A stretch of DNA of 64,000 nucleotides. Origin: Panorpa germanica. Its lineage: Eukaryota; Arthropoda; Insecta; Mecoptera; Panorpidae. Within the stretch, counting starts at the first letter, position 1. The number at the start of each line of letters is the position of its first letter. The notes below the pieces were generated by a model. The model did not search any database. It was not told the DNA's origin and saw nothing but the letters and a program-made list of their open reading frames with translations. The stretch spans positions 1,364,001 through 1,428,000 of the forward strand of contig OY783208.1 in assembly GCA_963678705.1 (NCBI GenBank). The letters run 5' to 3'. The position numbers were made by a program, and so were the translations under genes. Below, in pieces: positions 45,101 through 54,745 of the stretch.

Positions 45101-46185
45101 AATCTTATAAAAGAACTAGTGCATCTTCGTATGCTTCATAGCCCTTTTAATACAGTTAAAAGATGTACAAATTAGTACGTAATATACATTTTACCACTTT
45201 TTAATTAGAAAAAGACAGTATTAATGGTTACAAGTTGAAGTTTCAAATTTGAGGTTGGAAATAAAATGACATCATATTTCATATTAATTGGTCAACTTTA
45301 ATATTTAATATTGTCTATTTCTTAATTAGATGTAGTATAATTAATATTACGTAGAGTTTTGTACATCTTTTGACTATATTAAAAGCGCCACAAAAGACAC
45401 TAGAATGCAGTAGTTTTTTTACAACTTTCAAAATAAAAGGTGTAGGTATATTGAATAACCCAAAAATTTTGTCGTGGTCCTGTTTAGCTTTTGAATAATA
45501 ATGCAAAACACGTTTCTACATAAGAAAACTAAAACAATTGTTGTGGCACCCAAAAACATCACTCGAAGCTTTTATAACATTAATTGTTAAGTTTTACACA
45601 AATTGTAGTGAGAAATTTAACACTTTTACACGTTTTTTTAAATAAAACTAACCACAAATGACACTTTCACTAAAAAATAATTCCAAAAACTAACCTTATC
45701 TTTTGAATGACCTTGTCGAGCGATAGCATCATATTTTATTTTACCAGAAGAATCAAGCTGAACAGCTAATGATTTAGAAGATGTTGTTGATTTTCCAGGG
45801 GCCCCCATACCCAATGGATATTGGGCAACATGAATTTCTGGGAATGCACCTCCATCACCAAAATCATCTTCATTTCTAGGTATCCAACCTCTTCGTTGTC
45901 CATAAGGAGGTGCAGATATTTTAGCACTTACAAGTGCTCCAACTGGAGGTGCATGAAGACGACGTTGTTCGTCACGATCCCAAATTGGATTACTTGGTGC
46001 AGGTAGTAAACTAAAATATATAAATGTAAGCAAACAATGCGGTTAAACTTGTCGTTGATATCTCAAAACATAGTATAACATAAATTTAGTATAATTATAA
46101 AGAATATACTTATTTATATTAATAAATTATTAATAATAATAGATTATAAAACATTCTATTTATATACAAACCTTTGTAAAGACAT
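39127..46185 (-). CDS. SNW1: SNW1/SKIP (Bx42-like) spliceosome and transcription co-factor, 540 aa, 7 exons
   Basis: Exons, in order of transcription: 46185-46172, 46010-45695, 44706-44524, 42309-41641, 41573-41486, 40471-40327, 39334-39127. All join at GT/AG sites into 540 codons plus TAA, close to the 536 aa of human SNW1. The start is MSLQSLLPAPSNPIWDRD. Exon 2 has PPYGQRRGWIPRNEDDFGDG. Exon 4 starts APAQYIRYTPSQQG and holds the SNW box (SNWKNAKGYTIPLDKRLA, about residue 252), followed by a charged coiled-coil and an R/E/D-rich stretch. The C-terminus has DPFGLDQFL and ends in KRRRRD. SNW1 is a core spliceosome protein (Prp45 in yeast) and a nuclear-receptor/Notch co-regulator. Exon 3 ends at GCT before GTAGGT, chosen because it keeps DKA-APAQYIRY in frame. 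This is the only clear single-copy housekeeping gene here. Confidence 0.96.
39343..39405 (+). mobile_element. MITE fragment at the 3' splice site of SNW1 intron 6
   Basis: A GGGCTTG-family fragment (TTGGCGTGTCTATTTTATTA through GGAGATATAGCAATTAAAA) begins about 8 bases upstream of the exon 7 acceptor. On the gene strand the branch-site region is thus MITE-derived, with AATTTTTAG completing the acceptor. Confidence 0.7.
40145..40317 (+). mobile_element. MITE fragments in SNW1 intron 6
   Basis: Two short pieces of the GGGCTTG MITE: TTTTTCAATTGTTGATTGAA (40145-40175) and GTGATGTCACATGCATTTGG to TAATAATTAAA (about 40258-40317). Unrelated sequence lies between. The second piece ends about 10 bases before the exon 6 donor region. 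Confidence 0.6.
40552..41480. repeat. Dispersed repeat in SNW1 intron 5, related to the A-unit 3' flank
   Basis: It starts ACTAGAGTTTGCCCCTGCC, like the TIR of the element at 43461. About 40900-41200 is the inverted, diverged counterpart of the A-gene 3' flank (shared CCGAGGACGCCAAAA, CTTTCTATCTTTTACG, TTTTCGAGCTACCATAC). About 41395-41470 matches 37215-37310 inverted. It is therefore an old mobile sequence of which every A unit carries a part. Confidence 0.55.
42355..43422. mobile_element. Long-TIR foldback element in SNW1 intron 3, TTAA flanks
   Basis: The ends read TTAA-GGTGAAACGATAC and GTATCGTTTCACC-TTAA. The inverted arms then match for more than 100 bp (TAAGTAACTATAAACGCG, GATGAATAACGTATCTACAT, CTTCCACTGACTTTTAATGA). 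TTAA on both sides would fit a piggyBac-type target duplication, although the terminal bases are not the usual CCC. A LINE tail lies inside. Confidence 0.65.
42640..43120 (+). mobile_element. LINE 3' fragment inside the foldback element
   Basis: Conceptual translation gives RWFRNEPRKMISTIIRIKSN and then, in another frame, INIKSDDRCQCGEEGTLDHI followed by FECINYSLERSKF. The C-x-C-G...DHIIFEC pattern is typical of the C-terminal tail of arthropod LINE polyproteins (R1/I-like). The coding part ends at TAA near 43039, followed by a short 3'UTR and an (AAAT)n-like tail. It is 5'-truncated and carries a frameshift near 42800. Confidence 0.6.
43461..44390. mobile_element. 930-bp TIR element in SNW1 intron 3
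   Basis: Ends are ACTAGAGTTTACCCCCGTCG and CGACGGGGGTAAACTCTAGT. Inverted repeats run about 28 bp and include a CGTCGC-A-GCGACG-like hairpin next to each end. No transposase frame. Target duplication unclear. Confidence 0.75.
44727..45053 (+). mobile_element. MITE copy in SNW1 intron 2
   Basis: GGGCTTG-family copy lacking both ends. It keeps GGCGTGTCTATTTTATTAAA, TTTTAGCGCTAGAAATG, CCCTGCTAAGGCAGAC and GCAGAGATTTATGAGCTG. It starts only about 20 bases upstream of the exon 3 acceptor on the gene strand. Confidence 0.72.
45065..45460. mobile_element. Long-TIR (ACACCTTTTGTTTTGAATC family) element, copy a
   Basis: About 396 bp in SNW1 intron 2. Left arm TAGGTACACCTCTTGTTTTG; right arm AAAATAAAAGGTGTAGGTAT. 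Nearly the whole element can fold on itself. This family recurs as copies b-h in the 5'UTR introns of the B genes. Confidence 0.7.
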
Positions 46186-46970
46186 TTTATTAGATAAACC
46201 ACGACAGAACAAATTACTAATGACGTTTAGTGGTTATGTGAAGTCAGCCATTTTGTAAAAAAAAATTAAAGCTGCTATATGTTATATAAAGGGTACCCTA
46301 AATACCTAAAGGGTACCATCGATGCATAAACTAAGATTTATATAAACTAAGAAAAATATATGTTATTATAGCTATTTAAAATTTCTTCAAATCCAATCGA
46401 TAAAAAGAAAGCATATTTTCGATAATGTTTTCTGACGACACAGTTAATATATAATTATATCTATAATTACTACATGATAAAATAACATTTGAAGAATACT
46501 TTGTGAAATTTTCATAAATAAATATCAAGAAATGAACCAATAACAGCGAATCTCCCCTGACGTCACAAGAAAAAAATTCGTTACGGTGTCCCTCATAATT
46601 CATCACTGGATTATTTGAAATCAAAAAACCAAAATGATTTCATTAGTTGATAAGTTTCTCGGCATTTATGTAAAGAAAGACTGTCCAAAATTTCAAAAGG
46701 ATCGGTGCAGTAGATTTTGAGCTAGAGAGGACACCGACTCTGAAAAAGCTAAGTGTAAGAAAAACGCGTTTAAAAGTTTCAAAGAAAGACGAAACCAGAC
46801 CAGAGAGGTGAAGACTTAAAACTGTATATCTCCGACAGTTTTACTCCATTCGACTAGTCGAACGCACCCTAAGGGATAGTTCAGTTATTTAGAAATTGCT
46901 GAGAAGATATCTTTATAGAGTTTGTTTGCGTCCTAGATATTTGAAAACTAAACCAATATCAAATATGAAT
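46186..46970. other. SNW1 upstream region and unclassified repeat
   Basis: The first about 100 bases upstream of the SNW1 ATG should hold its promoter and 5'UTR; I see no clear TATA box. About 46540-46900 resembles unclassified insect repeat sequence (TTTCAAAAGGATCGGTGCAG; TATATCTCCGACAGTTTTAC). The 82-codon frame on the - strand at 46376-46624 has no recognisable domain. Confidence 0.5.
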
Positions 46971-47506
46971 TGTCCTCATTTTTTAGTGGTCGATTTTTCA
47001 ATTGTTGATTGAAATTGATGTTAATAAATGTGTATTGGTGTGTCATTTTATTAAATATGTAAATGTTGACGGAGATATAGCAATTAAAAGTTTGAATTGT
47101 AGTTTTAGCGCTAGAAATGGTCGGCCATATTTGTATGAAGTGAAATGCATTTTACCGTCAGTTATGTGTTGAGTAGGTCAGTGCTGTGGTAATGTTCTGT
47201 AGCTGTTGGTAGTCAAATAATCAAGTCATGTCAAAGAATAATAAGTTTTTATTTTATTTAACCATGCTAAGGCAGACATAATATTGAAATTTTATTGTTC
47301 TTTGAAATATCTGTAAATAATATTTGATATATAACTACATATAGCAGAGATTTATGAGCTGTAAGGTTGGCAGCGGTTGTGATGTCACATGCATTTGGAA
47401 TGTGTACAACGTTGAATTCCTTTAATAATTAAAGAGACAAAATGACTTTTTTAGTTGTTAATATCTCCTAACATATAATGAGTTATTAACAAATAATAGG
47501 ACATGG
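46971..47506 (+). mobile_element. MITE copy downstream of B1
   Basis: GGGCTTG-family copy starting TGTCCTCATTTTTTAGTGG and ending at AACAAATAATAGGACAT, which is not the true element end. The same truncated end abuts GGTTCACAACGTC downstream of B2 (51530) and B3 (57102). All three are therefore one old insertion copied with the gene. Confidence 0.8.
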
Positions 47507-47684
47507 TTCACAACGTCTCTGCGTTATAAATAAAAAAATTATACATTTGAGATTATGGCTGATTCTTTATTAAAATATAGTATATATAAATTTTATAAAA
47601 AATGTAATCAAGGTTCACAACCCTAGTAGTGGTGAGGATCTTGGTTATCTATACATTTGCACTAAAAATTACATAACTGCTACA

Positions 47685-48764
47685 TTAATTACCTAAATGT
47701 TCAGTTTTTGAATGTTCTATTAATTCATAAGAAGTATCAAACAATAGTCCACAACAATCACAACGAAATGGTTCTTTATCTACATGCATATTTTTAGTAT
47801 GTTGTTTTAAATAACGTAATTCTAAAAACGTTTCGCTACAAAAACTACAATTAAGTTTAACTTGACAAGAAGAATTAATCCTTTCATGAATTCTCATATG
47901 GAATTGTAATCCTGTAATCTCTGTAAAGGATTCTTCACAAATATTGCAAGCAAATGGCATAATATTTGAATGAATTTTTTTGTGAACATTTAAGCCATCT
48001 AAACTTTTAAATGATACGTCACATGTGTTGCAGTCATATATTCTGCTACCACGGTGGACGTATTGATGACGTTCTAGATCACTTTCAGAACCAAACTTTT
48101 TATCGCAATAGCTACACTGAAATTGTTTAATGATGAAATGGTCAGTTTTATGACGGCTTAATGATTGACGAGTTCCAAAAGTTTTGTCACAAATGTTACA
48201 AGAGAATGCTTTAATTCCTAAATGCATATTTTTATGATGTTTTAAACAGTATGGTGTTGAAAATGTTTTTTCACAGAATGGACAAGAAAAGGATTTAATC
48301 CCTAGATGACGCAATTTCTTATGATTCTCTAAGATGCATAACTTTGGGAATGTTTTATCACATGAATTGCAAGCAAACGGCTTAATTTTCAAATGTCTGA
48401 TTTTATGGAGTTTTAAAGCAGATGGAGTCAGACATTTACTGCCGCAAATATCACATGGATAACTCTTTTCTTTTGCCTTTAATTTTCTTGTTTTCCGTTT
48501 ATTTTCTACGAGATTCTTTTGGCTCGCTTTGGATTCGTCTTCAGCGGAAGTGTCATATTTAATATGAATTACTGAGCATTCCACTTCCGTTGTAAGAAGA
48601 CAATCGTCTATTTCTTCTTTTATATCAGTTTTTAATGAAACACTAGATGGTTCCTTTTCTATTACAACTTCGTCCTCAAGTTCGATTTTGAAATCGGTAT
48701 CCATTTCAATTTCCGGTAGCCAGGCAGCTTCCGTCTTTATCTGGTGGGAACTGTCTTCCGTCAT
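47685..48764 (-). CDS. B1: C2H2 zinc-finger protein, 359 aa, 9 fingers
   Basis: N-terminus of about 100 residues: QIKTE, FKIE, VIEKEP, IKEEIDD, IHIKYDTS, the same order of KxE/D motifs as in family A, then a basic stretch (KRKTRKLKAKEK). Nine fingers follow, from CDICGSKCLTPSALKLH to CDCCGLLFDTSYELIEH, joined by HLKIKPF/HLGIKAF-type linkers. Finger 2 has H-x4-H (HKKLRH), finger 8 H-x4-H (HTKNMH), the last H-x4-H (HSKTEH). Start: ATG lies 16 nt after the acceptor GATATTTCAG. A non-coding first exon probably ends at 50334, giving a 1553-bp 5'UTR intron with three TIR elements. The fingers are more diverse than in family A, so specific DNA binding is more credible. Confidence 0.9.
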   Translation of the reverse strand: MTEDSSHQIKTEAAWLPEIEMDTDFKIELEDEVVIEKEPSSVSLKTDIKEEIDDCLLTTEVECSVIHIKYDTSAEDESKASQKNLVENKRKTRKLKAKEKSYPCDICGSKCLTPSALKLHKIRHLKIKPFACNSCDKTFPKLCILENHKKLRHLGIKSFSCPFCEKTFSTPYCLKHHKNMHLGIKAFSCNICDKTFGTRQSLSRHKTDHFIIKQFQCSYCDKKFGSESDLERHQYVHRGSRIYDCNTCDVSFKSLDGLNVHKKIHSNIMPFACNICEESFTEITGLQFHMRIHERINSSCQVKLNCSFCSETFLELRYLKQHTKNMHVDKEPFRCDCCGLLFDTSYELIEHSKTEHLGN

Positions 48765-48799
48765 TTTTCCAACAGTTTTCCTGAAATATCATTAACTGT

Positions 48800-49178
48800 G
48801 GTAGTTATTTGATATAGCTACACCTTTTGTATTGAATCTCATTAAAAAACTACTGCACTTTTGTATGTTTTATGACGTTTGTTGTATGCTCAAAACATGT
48901 ACAAATCTTACGCAATATGCATTATACCATGTTTTATTTAGAAATACACAATATTAATAGTTAAAGTTAAATTTACGAATTTGAGGTTAGAAATAAAATG
49001 ACGTCATATTTCACATTTATTGGTCAACTTTAAGCATAAATCCGTCTATTTATTAATATAAAAATTATATAAGGTATATAACGTGTGATTTGTACATGTT
49101 TTCATTATAATAAAAGCGCCAGAAAGTATACGAAAGTGGAATAGTTTTTTTTATAAGATTCAAAACAAAAGGTGTACC
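48800..49178. mobile_element. Long-TIR element, copy b
   Basis: Left ATATAGCTACACCTTTTGTA, right AACAAAAGGTGTACCTAATT. It starts 20 bases from the intron acceptor. Confidence 0.68.
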
Positions 49179-49264
49179 TAATTTAAATAAACGTACTAGC
49201 ATTAACTTTTAAGTATTTATAACATAACTTGAAAAGAAATTACTGAGCATAACCAATATTGGAA

Positions 49265-49672
49265 GGTAATTATTCGATAGAGCTACACCTTTTGTTTTGA
49301 ATCTTATAAAAAAACTATTGCACTTTCGTATATTTCATGTTGCTTTTATTATAGTGAAAACATGTACAAATCACACGTTATATACCTTATACAATTTTTT
49401 ACTAAAAAATAGACAGAATTTATGCGTAAAGTTGACTAAGAAATGTGAAATATGACGCCAGGCACAATGTTATTTTATTTCTAACCTCAAATGTGAAAAT
49501 TTAACTTTAACAATTAATATTGTGTATTTCTAAAGAAAAAATGGTATAATGTATATTACGTAGAGATTTGTACATGTTTTTATTAAACAACAAATGCCAT
49601 ACAACAAACAAAAATGCAGTAGTTTTTTAATGAGATTCAAAACAAAAGGTGTAACTATTTCGAATAATTACC
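49265..49672. mobile_element. Long-TIR element, copy c
   Basis: 408 bp, bounded by GGTAATTATTCGATAGAGCT and GTAACTATTTCGAATAATTACC-type inverted ends. Best-preserved copy. The inverted arms extend through TTTTGTTTTGAATCTTATAA, and the centre reads TTATTTCTAACCTCAAAT. Confidence 0.75.
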
Positions 49673-49735
49673 ATCATTTATATCATAACTTAAAAAGAAA
49701 TTACTAAACATAACTTATATTAAAATAAAATTATT

Positions 49736-50179
49736 GGTAATCTAATCTTAAAGGTAGAGCTATTGTTATGTAGATTACCAACACCTTTTCTTTTGGAAAT
49801 TCTAAGAAAACTACTGCAGTTTCGTATGTTTAATGACTCTTTTAATTTAGTGAAAACATGTACAAATCACTACGTAATATTTATTATACCACTTTTTATT
49901 AAGAAATATGTATTATTCATGGTTATACTTGTTCAATAAATGTAAAATATAACAGCATTTATATAAGGAACAATGTCATTTTAATATTTCTAACCTCAAA
50001 TTTGAAATTTCAACTTTAATCATTATTATTGTCTACTTCTAAATAAAAAGTACTATAAAATATATTACGTAAGGATTTGAACATATTTTGAGTATACAAC
50101 AATCACCATAAAACATTAAAAAAATGCAGTAGTTTTTTAATAAGATTCAAAACAATTTTGGCTGTATTGAATAATTACC
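49736..50179. mobile_element. Long-TIR element, copy d
   Basis: The right end, CAATTTTGGCTGTATTGAAT, is the same unusual variant as copies e and f in B2 and B3, so d, e and f are one ancestral insertion. Confidence 0.68.
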
Positions 50180-50480
50180 CATTCGTTATCTTGGAAATTA
50201 TAAAAAATGTAAAGTGACGTAATAAATCTAATGAAAGAGTTTTAATTAAAAGTAAAATGTTAAAATACCTTTGCATATAATTAGCACACTATTCTTAGAC
50301 ATCTGCTGCAGTTGCTTTTATTAAAATATTACCTGTTTAAGGTACAATCGTGTAGCACGTAAAATTATACAATGTGTCAATTATCAAATGAATAAGTTTG
50401 ACTGAGATTGACCTCTGTTGACACTCGAGTTAACCATTTCAAGCGGGCTTTATGAAACATTATTATTTAATGTAGAATTA
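50180..50480 (-). promoter_or_regulatory. Conserved promoter and first-exon block of B1
   Basis: On the - strand it reads AAAGCCCGCTTGAAATGGTT, AACTCGAGTGTCAACAGAGG, TTGACACATTGTATAATTTT, then a predicted exon end CCTTAAACAG|GTAATA at 50334. It is conserved upstream of B2 (53807-54106) and B3 (54456-54745), far better than the surrounding spacer. TGTATAAT could be the TATA element, with transcription starting some 30 bases on. Confidence 0.5.
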
Positions 50481-51016
50481 ATATCATTTATAATTAAAAC
50501 CAATAAGAAATGTTAATGGTTATAAAGGTTAATGACTTTTTAATGATGAAAGATGTCCTGAAGTTAATGGGTGAAAGTTTAACAGTTACTAAATTTGGTG
50601 GTCGATTTTTCAATTGTTGATTGAAATAGATGTGTATTGACGTTTCAAAGTTTCAATTGTAGTTTAAGTGCTAGAAATAGTTTTCCATATTAAAGGAAAG
50701 AAGAAATAGCCTGTAAAATAAAAATTCTATTAAAATTTGATTCAAATGTCAAGGCAAAGTGTTAGTTGTGTCACATAAACTTCAGGCGCTGTCAGAATTT
50801 ATTCATTATATTTAAATACAAAATGCTAAATACTTTTTATGTTACTAATATAAATGTTATTTATGTCACGGATTTTAATGCTACTATTTGTTCAAACAAT
50901 TAATCTTTCATTTTTCATGTTGCATTATTATTCCACCAAAAGAAAAAAAACGTTTTACTTTACAAGAATTAACACAATGACTTTATTTCTGAACCATGTT
51001 TCCCATTTACTTCAAA
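50481..51016. other. Spacer between B1 and B2 units, with MITE fragment
   Basis: Contains a degraded GGGCTTG MITE piece at about 50585-50692 (GGTCGATTTTTCAATTGTTG; TTTCCATATT). The stretch about 50868-51016 (GGATTTTAATGCTACTATTT; CCACCAAAAGAAAAAAAACG) is repeated at about 54138-54325. No gene seen. Confidence 0.6.
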
Positions 51017-51530
51017 GGCTTGTGTCCTCATTTTTTAGTGGTTGATTTTTCAATTGTTGATTGATATTGATGTTAATAAATGTGTATTGGCGTGTCTATT
51101 TTATTAAATATCTAAATGTTGACGGAGATATAGCAATTAAAAGTTTGAACTGTAGTTTTAGCGCTAGAAATGGTCGGCCATATTTGTATGACGTGAAATG
51201 CATTTTAACGTCAGTTATTTGTTGAGTAGGTCAGTGCTGTGGTAATGTTTTGTAGCTGTTGGTAGTCGAAATAATCAAGTCAAATCAAAGAATAATAAGT
51301 TTTTATTTTATTTAACCCTGCTAAGGCAGACATAATATTGAAATTTTATTGTTCCTTGAAATAGCTGTAAATAATACTTGATATTTTGATATATAAATAC
51401 ATATAGCAGAGATTTATGAGCTGTAAGGTTGGCAGCGGTTGTGATGTCACATGCATTTGGAGACAAAGTGACTTTTTTAATTGTTAATATCTCCTAACAT
51501 ATAAGGAGTTATTAACAAATAATTGGACAT
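51017..51530 (+). mobile_element. MITE copy downstream of B2
   Basis: Starts GGCTTGTGTCCTCATTTTTT and ends at the same truncation point (AATTGGACAT) as the copy by B1. It lacks the 30-odd bases around GGAATGTGTACAACGTTG that other copies have. Confidence 0.8.
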
Positions 51531-51720
51531 GGTTCACAACGTCTTTGCGTTATAAATAAAAAAATTATACATTTGAGATTATGATTGATTATTTATTAAA
51601 ATATAGTATATATAAATTTTATAAAAAATTTAATCAATGTTCACAACCCCAGTACTGTGGAGTAGTGGTGAGGATCTTGGCTATCTAAATCTTTGAACTG
51701 AAAATTACATAACTGCTACA

Positions 51721-53372
51721 TTAATTACCTAAATGTTCAGTTTTTGAATGTTCTATTAATTCATAAGAAGTATCAAACAATAGTCCACAACAATCACAAC
51801 GAAATGGTTCTTTATCTACATGCATATTCTTAGTATGTTGTTTTAAATAACGTAATTCTAAAAACGTTTCGCTACAAAAACTACAATTAAGTTTAACTTG
51901 ACAAGAAGAATTAATCCTTTCATGCATTTTCATATGGAATTGTAATCCTGTAATCTCTGTAAAGGATTCTTCACAAATATTACAAGCAAATGGCATAATA
52001 TTTGAATGAATTTTTTTGTGGACATTTAAGCCATCTAAACTTTTAAATGATACGTCACATGCGTTGCAGTCAAATATTCTGCTACCACAGTGGACGGATT
52101 CATGACGTTCTAGAACACTTTCAGAACCAAACTTTTTATCGCAATAGCTACATTGAAATTGTTTAATGACGAAATGGTCAGTTTTATGACGGCTTAATGA
52201 TTGACGACTTCCAAAAGTTTTGTCACAAATGGTACAAGCAAATTCTTTAATTCCTAAATGCTTATTTTCATGACGTTTTGCATAATCTAATCGTGCAAAT
52301 GTTCACAAGAAAACGGCTTCACGCTTAAGTGACTTTTCTTATGACGATTTGCTTCCTCCAAACTTACAAACGTTTTATCACAAGCATGACATGGAAATGG
52401 TTTTAAACCTAAATGCCTATTCTTATGCGTTTTTAATGCAGCTTGACTAGCAAATCTTTTCTCACACATATCACAAGGAAATTGTTGAACGCCTAAATGT
52501 ACGTTTTTATGTCGATTTGCTTCGTCTAAACTTACAAACATTTTATCACAAGCATGACATGGAAATGGTTTTAAACCTAAATGCCTATTCTTATGTGTTT
52601 TTAATGCAGCTTGACTAGTAAATCTTTTCTCACACATATCACAAGAAAACGGCTTCACGCTTAAGTGAATTCTCTTATGTCGTTTTGCTTCCTCCAAACT
52701 TACAAACGTTTTATCACAAGCATGACATGGAAATGGTTTCAAACCTAAATGCCTATTCTTATGTGTTTTTAATGCAGATTGACTTGCAAATCTTTTCTTA
52801 CACAAATCACAAGAAAATAGTTGAACGCCTAAATGTACGTTTTTATGTCGATTTGCTTCGTCTAAACTTACAAATTTTTTATCACAAACATTACATGGAA
52901 ATGGTTTTAAACCTAAATGCCTATTTTTATGCGTTTTTAAATCGGATGAACCTGAAAATGATTTGTCACAAAGATCACATGGAAAGAGTTTAACACCTAA
53001 GTGCCTATTTTTGTGTAGTTTTAATACGGATAAATATGTAAATGTTTTATTACAAATGTCACAGGCATAACGCTTGTCTTTTGCCTTTAATTTTCTTGTT
53101 TTCCGTTTATTTTCTGCGAGATTCTTTTGGCTCGCTTTGGATTCGTCTTCAGCGGAAGTGTCATATTTAATATGAATTATTGAGTATTCCACTTCCGTTG
53201 TAAGAAGACAATCGTCGATTTCTTCTTTTATATCAGTTTTTAATGAAACACTAGATGGTTCCTTTTCTATTACAACTTCGTCCTCAAGTTCGATCTTGAA
53301 ATCTGAACCCATTTCTATTTCCGGTAGCCAGGCAGCTTCCGTCTTTATCTGGTGGGAACTGTCTTCCGTCAT
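51721..53372 (-). pseudogene. B2: zinc-finger gene broken by a 13-bp deletion
   Basis: Starts like B1 (MTEDSSHQIKTEAAWLPEIE; FKIE; IKEEIDD; IHIKYDTS). It has nine fingers in the first frame that largely alternate two types: CDMCEKRFTSQAALKTH and CHACDKTFVSLEEAKRH. Near 52298-52304 the bases TTTTATCACAATG found in C1 are missing between two AATGTT repeats, so the frame runs into a stop at residue 361 (SCEHLHD). The rest of the gene, five or more fingers and the usual end (IEHSKTEHLGN), continues in another frame to 51721. A truncated nine-finger protein could still be made. A 5'UTR intron at 53389-53958 is inferred. Confidence 0.85.
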
Positions 53373-53407
53373 TTTTCAAACAGTTTTCCTGAAATATCAT
53401 TAACTGT

Positions 53408-53806
53408 GGTAATTATTTGATATAGCTACACCTTTTGTTTTGAATCTTATAAAAAAACTATTTCACTTTCGTATATTTCATGATGCTTTTATTATAGTGA
53501 AAACATGTACAAATCACTACGTAATATTTATTATACCACTTTTTATTAAGAAATATGTATTATTCATGGTTATAGTTGATCAATAAATTGGTCAATCTCA
53601 TGTCATTTTAATATTTCTAACCTCAAATTTGAAATTTCAACTTTAATCATTGTTATTGTCTACTTCTAAATGAAAAGTACTATAAAATATATTACGTAAG
53701 GATTTTAACATATTTTGAGTAAACAACAATCACCATAAAACATTAAAAAAATGCAGTAGTTTTTTAATAAGATTCAAAACAATTTTGGCTGTATTGAATA
53801 ATTACC
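53408..53806. mobile_element. Long-TIR element, copy e
   Basis: Single element in the B2 5'UTR intron, with ends GGTAATTATTTGATATAGCT and TGTATTGAATAATTACC. Orthologous to copies d and f by its right end. Confidence 0.7.
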
Positions 53807-54106
53807 CATTCGTTATCTTGGAAATTATAAAAATGTAAAGTGACGTATTAAATCTAACGAAACAGTTACAATTAAAAGTAAAATGTTAAAATACCTTTGC
53901 ATTTAATTAGCACACTATTCTTAAACATCTGCTGCAGTTGCTTTTATTAAAATATTACCTGTTTAAGGTACAATCGTTGTAGCAAGTAAAATTATACAAT
54001 GTGTCAATTGTCAAATGAATAAGTTTGACTGAGATTGACCTCTGTTGACACTCGAGTTAACCATTTAAAGCGGGCTTTATGAAACATTATTATTTAATGT
54101 AGAATT
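53807..54106 (-). promoter_or_regulatory. Conserved promoter and first-exon block of B2
   Basis: Inverted copy of the B3 block, with the first-exon donor CAG|GTAATA at 53959/53958. It lies in the left arm of the inverted repeat. Confidence 0.48.
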
Positions 54107-54325
54107 AATATCATTTATAATTAAAACCAATAAGAGATGCGGATTTTAATACTACTATTTGTTAAAATAATTAATTAATCATTTTTCTTGTATGTCAGAT
54201 GAATTGTTTGTAGGAGAGGTTGCATTATTATTCCACCAAAAGAAAAAAAACGTTTTACTTTAAAAGAATTAACACAATGACTTTATTTCTGAACCAGGTT
54301 TCCCATTTACTACAAAGGTTCTAAT

Positions 54326-54455
54326 GGGCTTGTCAGTTGTTGATTGAAATTGATGTTAATAAATGTGCATTGGCGTGTCTATTTTATTAAATATCTAAAT
54401 GTTGACGGAGATATAGCAATTAAAAGTTTGAATTGTAGTTTTAGCGCTAGAAATT
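54326..54455 (+). mobile_element. MITE fragment cut at the inverted-repeat junction
   Basis: Starts with the true terminal repeat GGGCTTG, lacks an internal piece (TGTCAGTTGTTGATTGAAAT) and stops abruptly in GCGCTAGAAAT, where the right arm begins. Confidence 0.75.
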
Positions 54456-54745
54456 AAATAATAATGTTTCATAAAGCCCGCTTTAAATGGTTAACTCGAG
54501 TGTCAACAGAGGTCAATCTCAGTCAAACTTATTCATTTGACAATTGACACATTGTATAATTTTACTTGCTACAACGATTGTACCTTAAACAGGTAATATT
54601 TTAATAAAAGCAACTGCAGCAGATGTTTAAGAATAGTGTGCTAATTAAATGCAAAGGTATTTTAACATTTTACTTTTAATTGTAACTGTTTCGTTAGATT
54701 TAATACGTCACTTTACATTTTTTATAATTTCCAAGATAACGAATG
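54456..54745 (+). promoter_or_regulatory. Conserved promoter and first-exon block of B3
   Basis: Contains AAGCCCGCTTTAAATGGTTA, AACTCGAGTGTCAACAGAGG, a TATA-like TTGTATAATTTT (about 54552-54563) and the predicted donor TTAAACAG|GTAATA at 54592/54593. A second possible donor, GCAAAG|GTATTT, lies near 54655. Conserved with the B1 and B2 blocks. Confidence 0.5.

Larger units (their letters stand above)
48781..50333 (-). other. Predicted 5'UTR intron of B1
   Basis: Acceptor ATATTTCAG before 48780 and donor ACAG|GTAATA at 50334/50333, both conserved in B2 and B3. The intron is mostly long-TIR elements b (about 48800-49178), c (49265-49672) and d (about 49736-50179). No coding sequence seen. Confidence 0.55.

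Noticed and set aside
46376-46624. 82-codon - strand frame upstream of SNW1
   Set aside because: No domain recognised, and it lies in repeat-like DNA.
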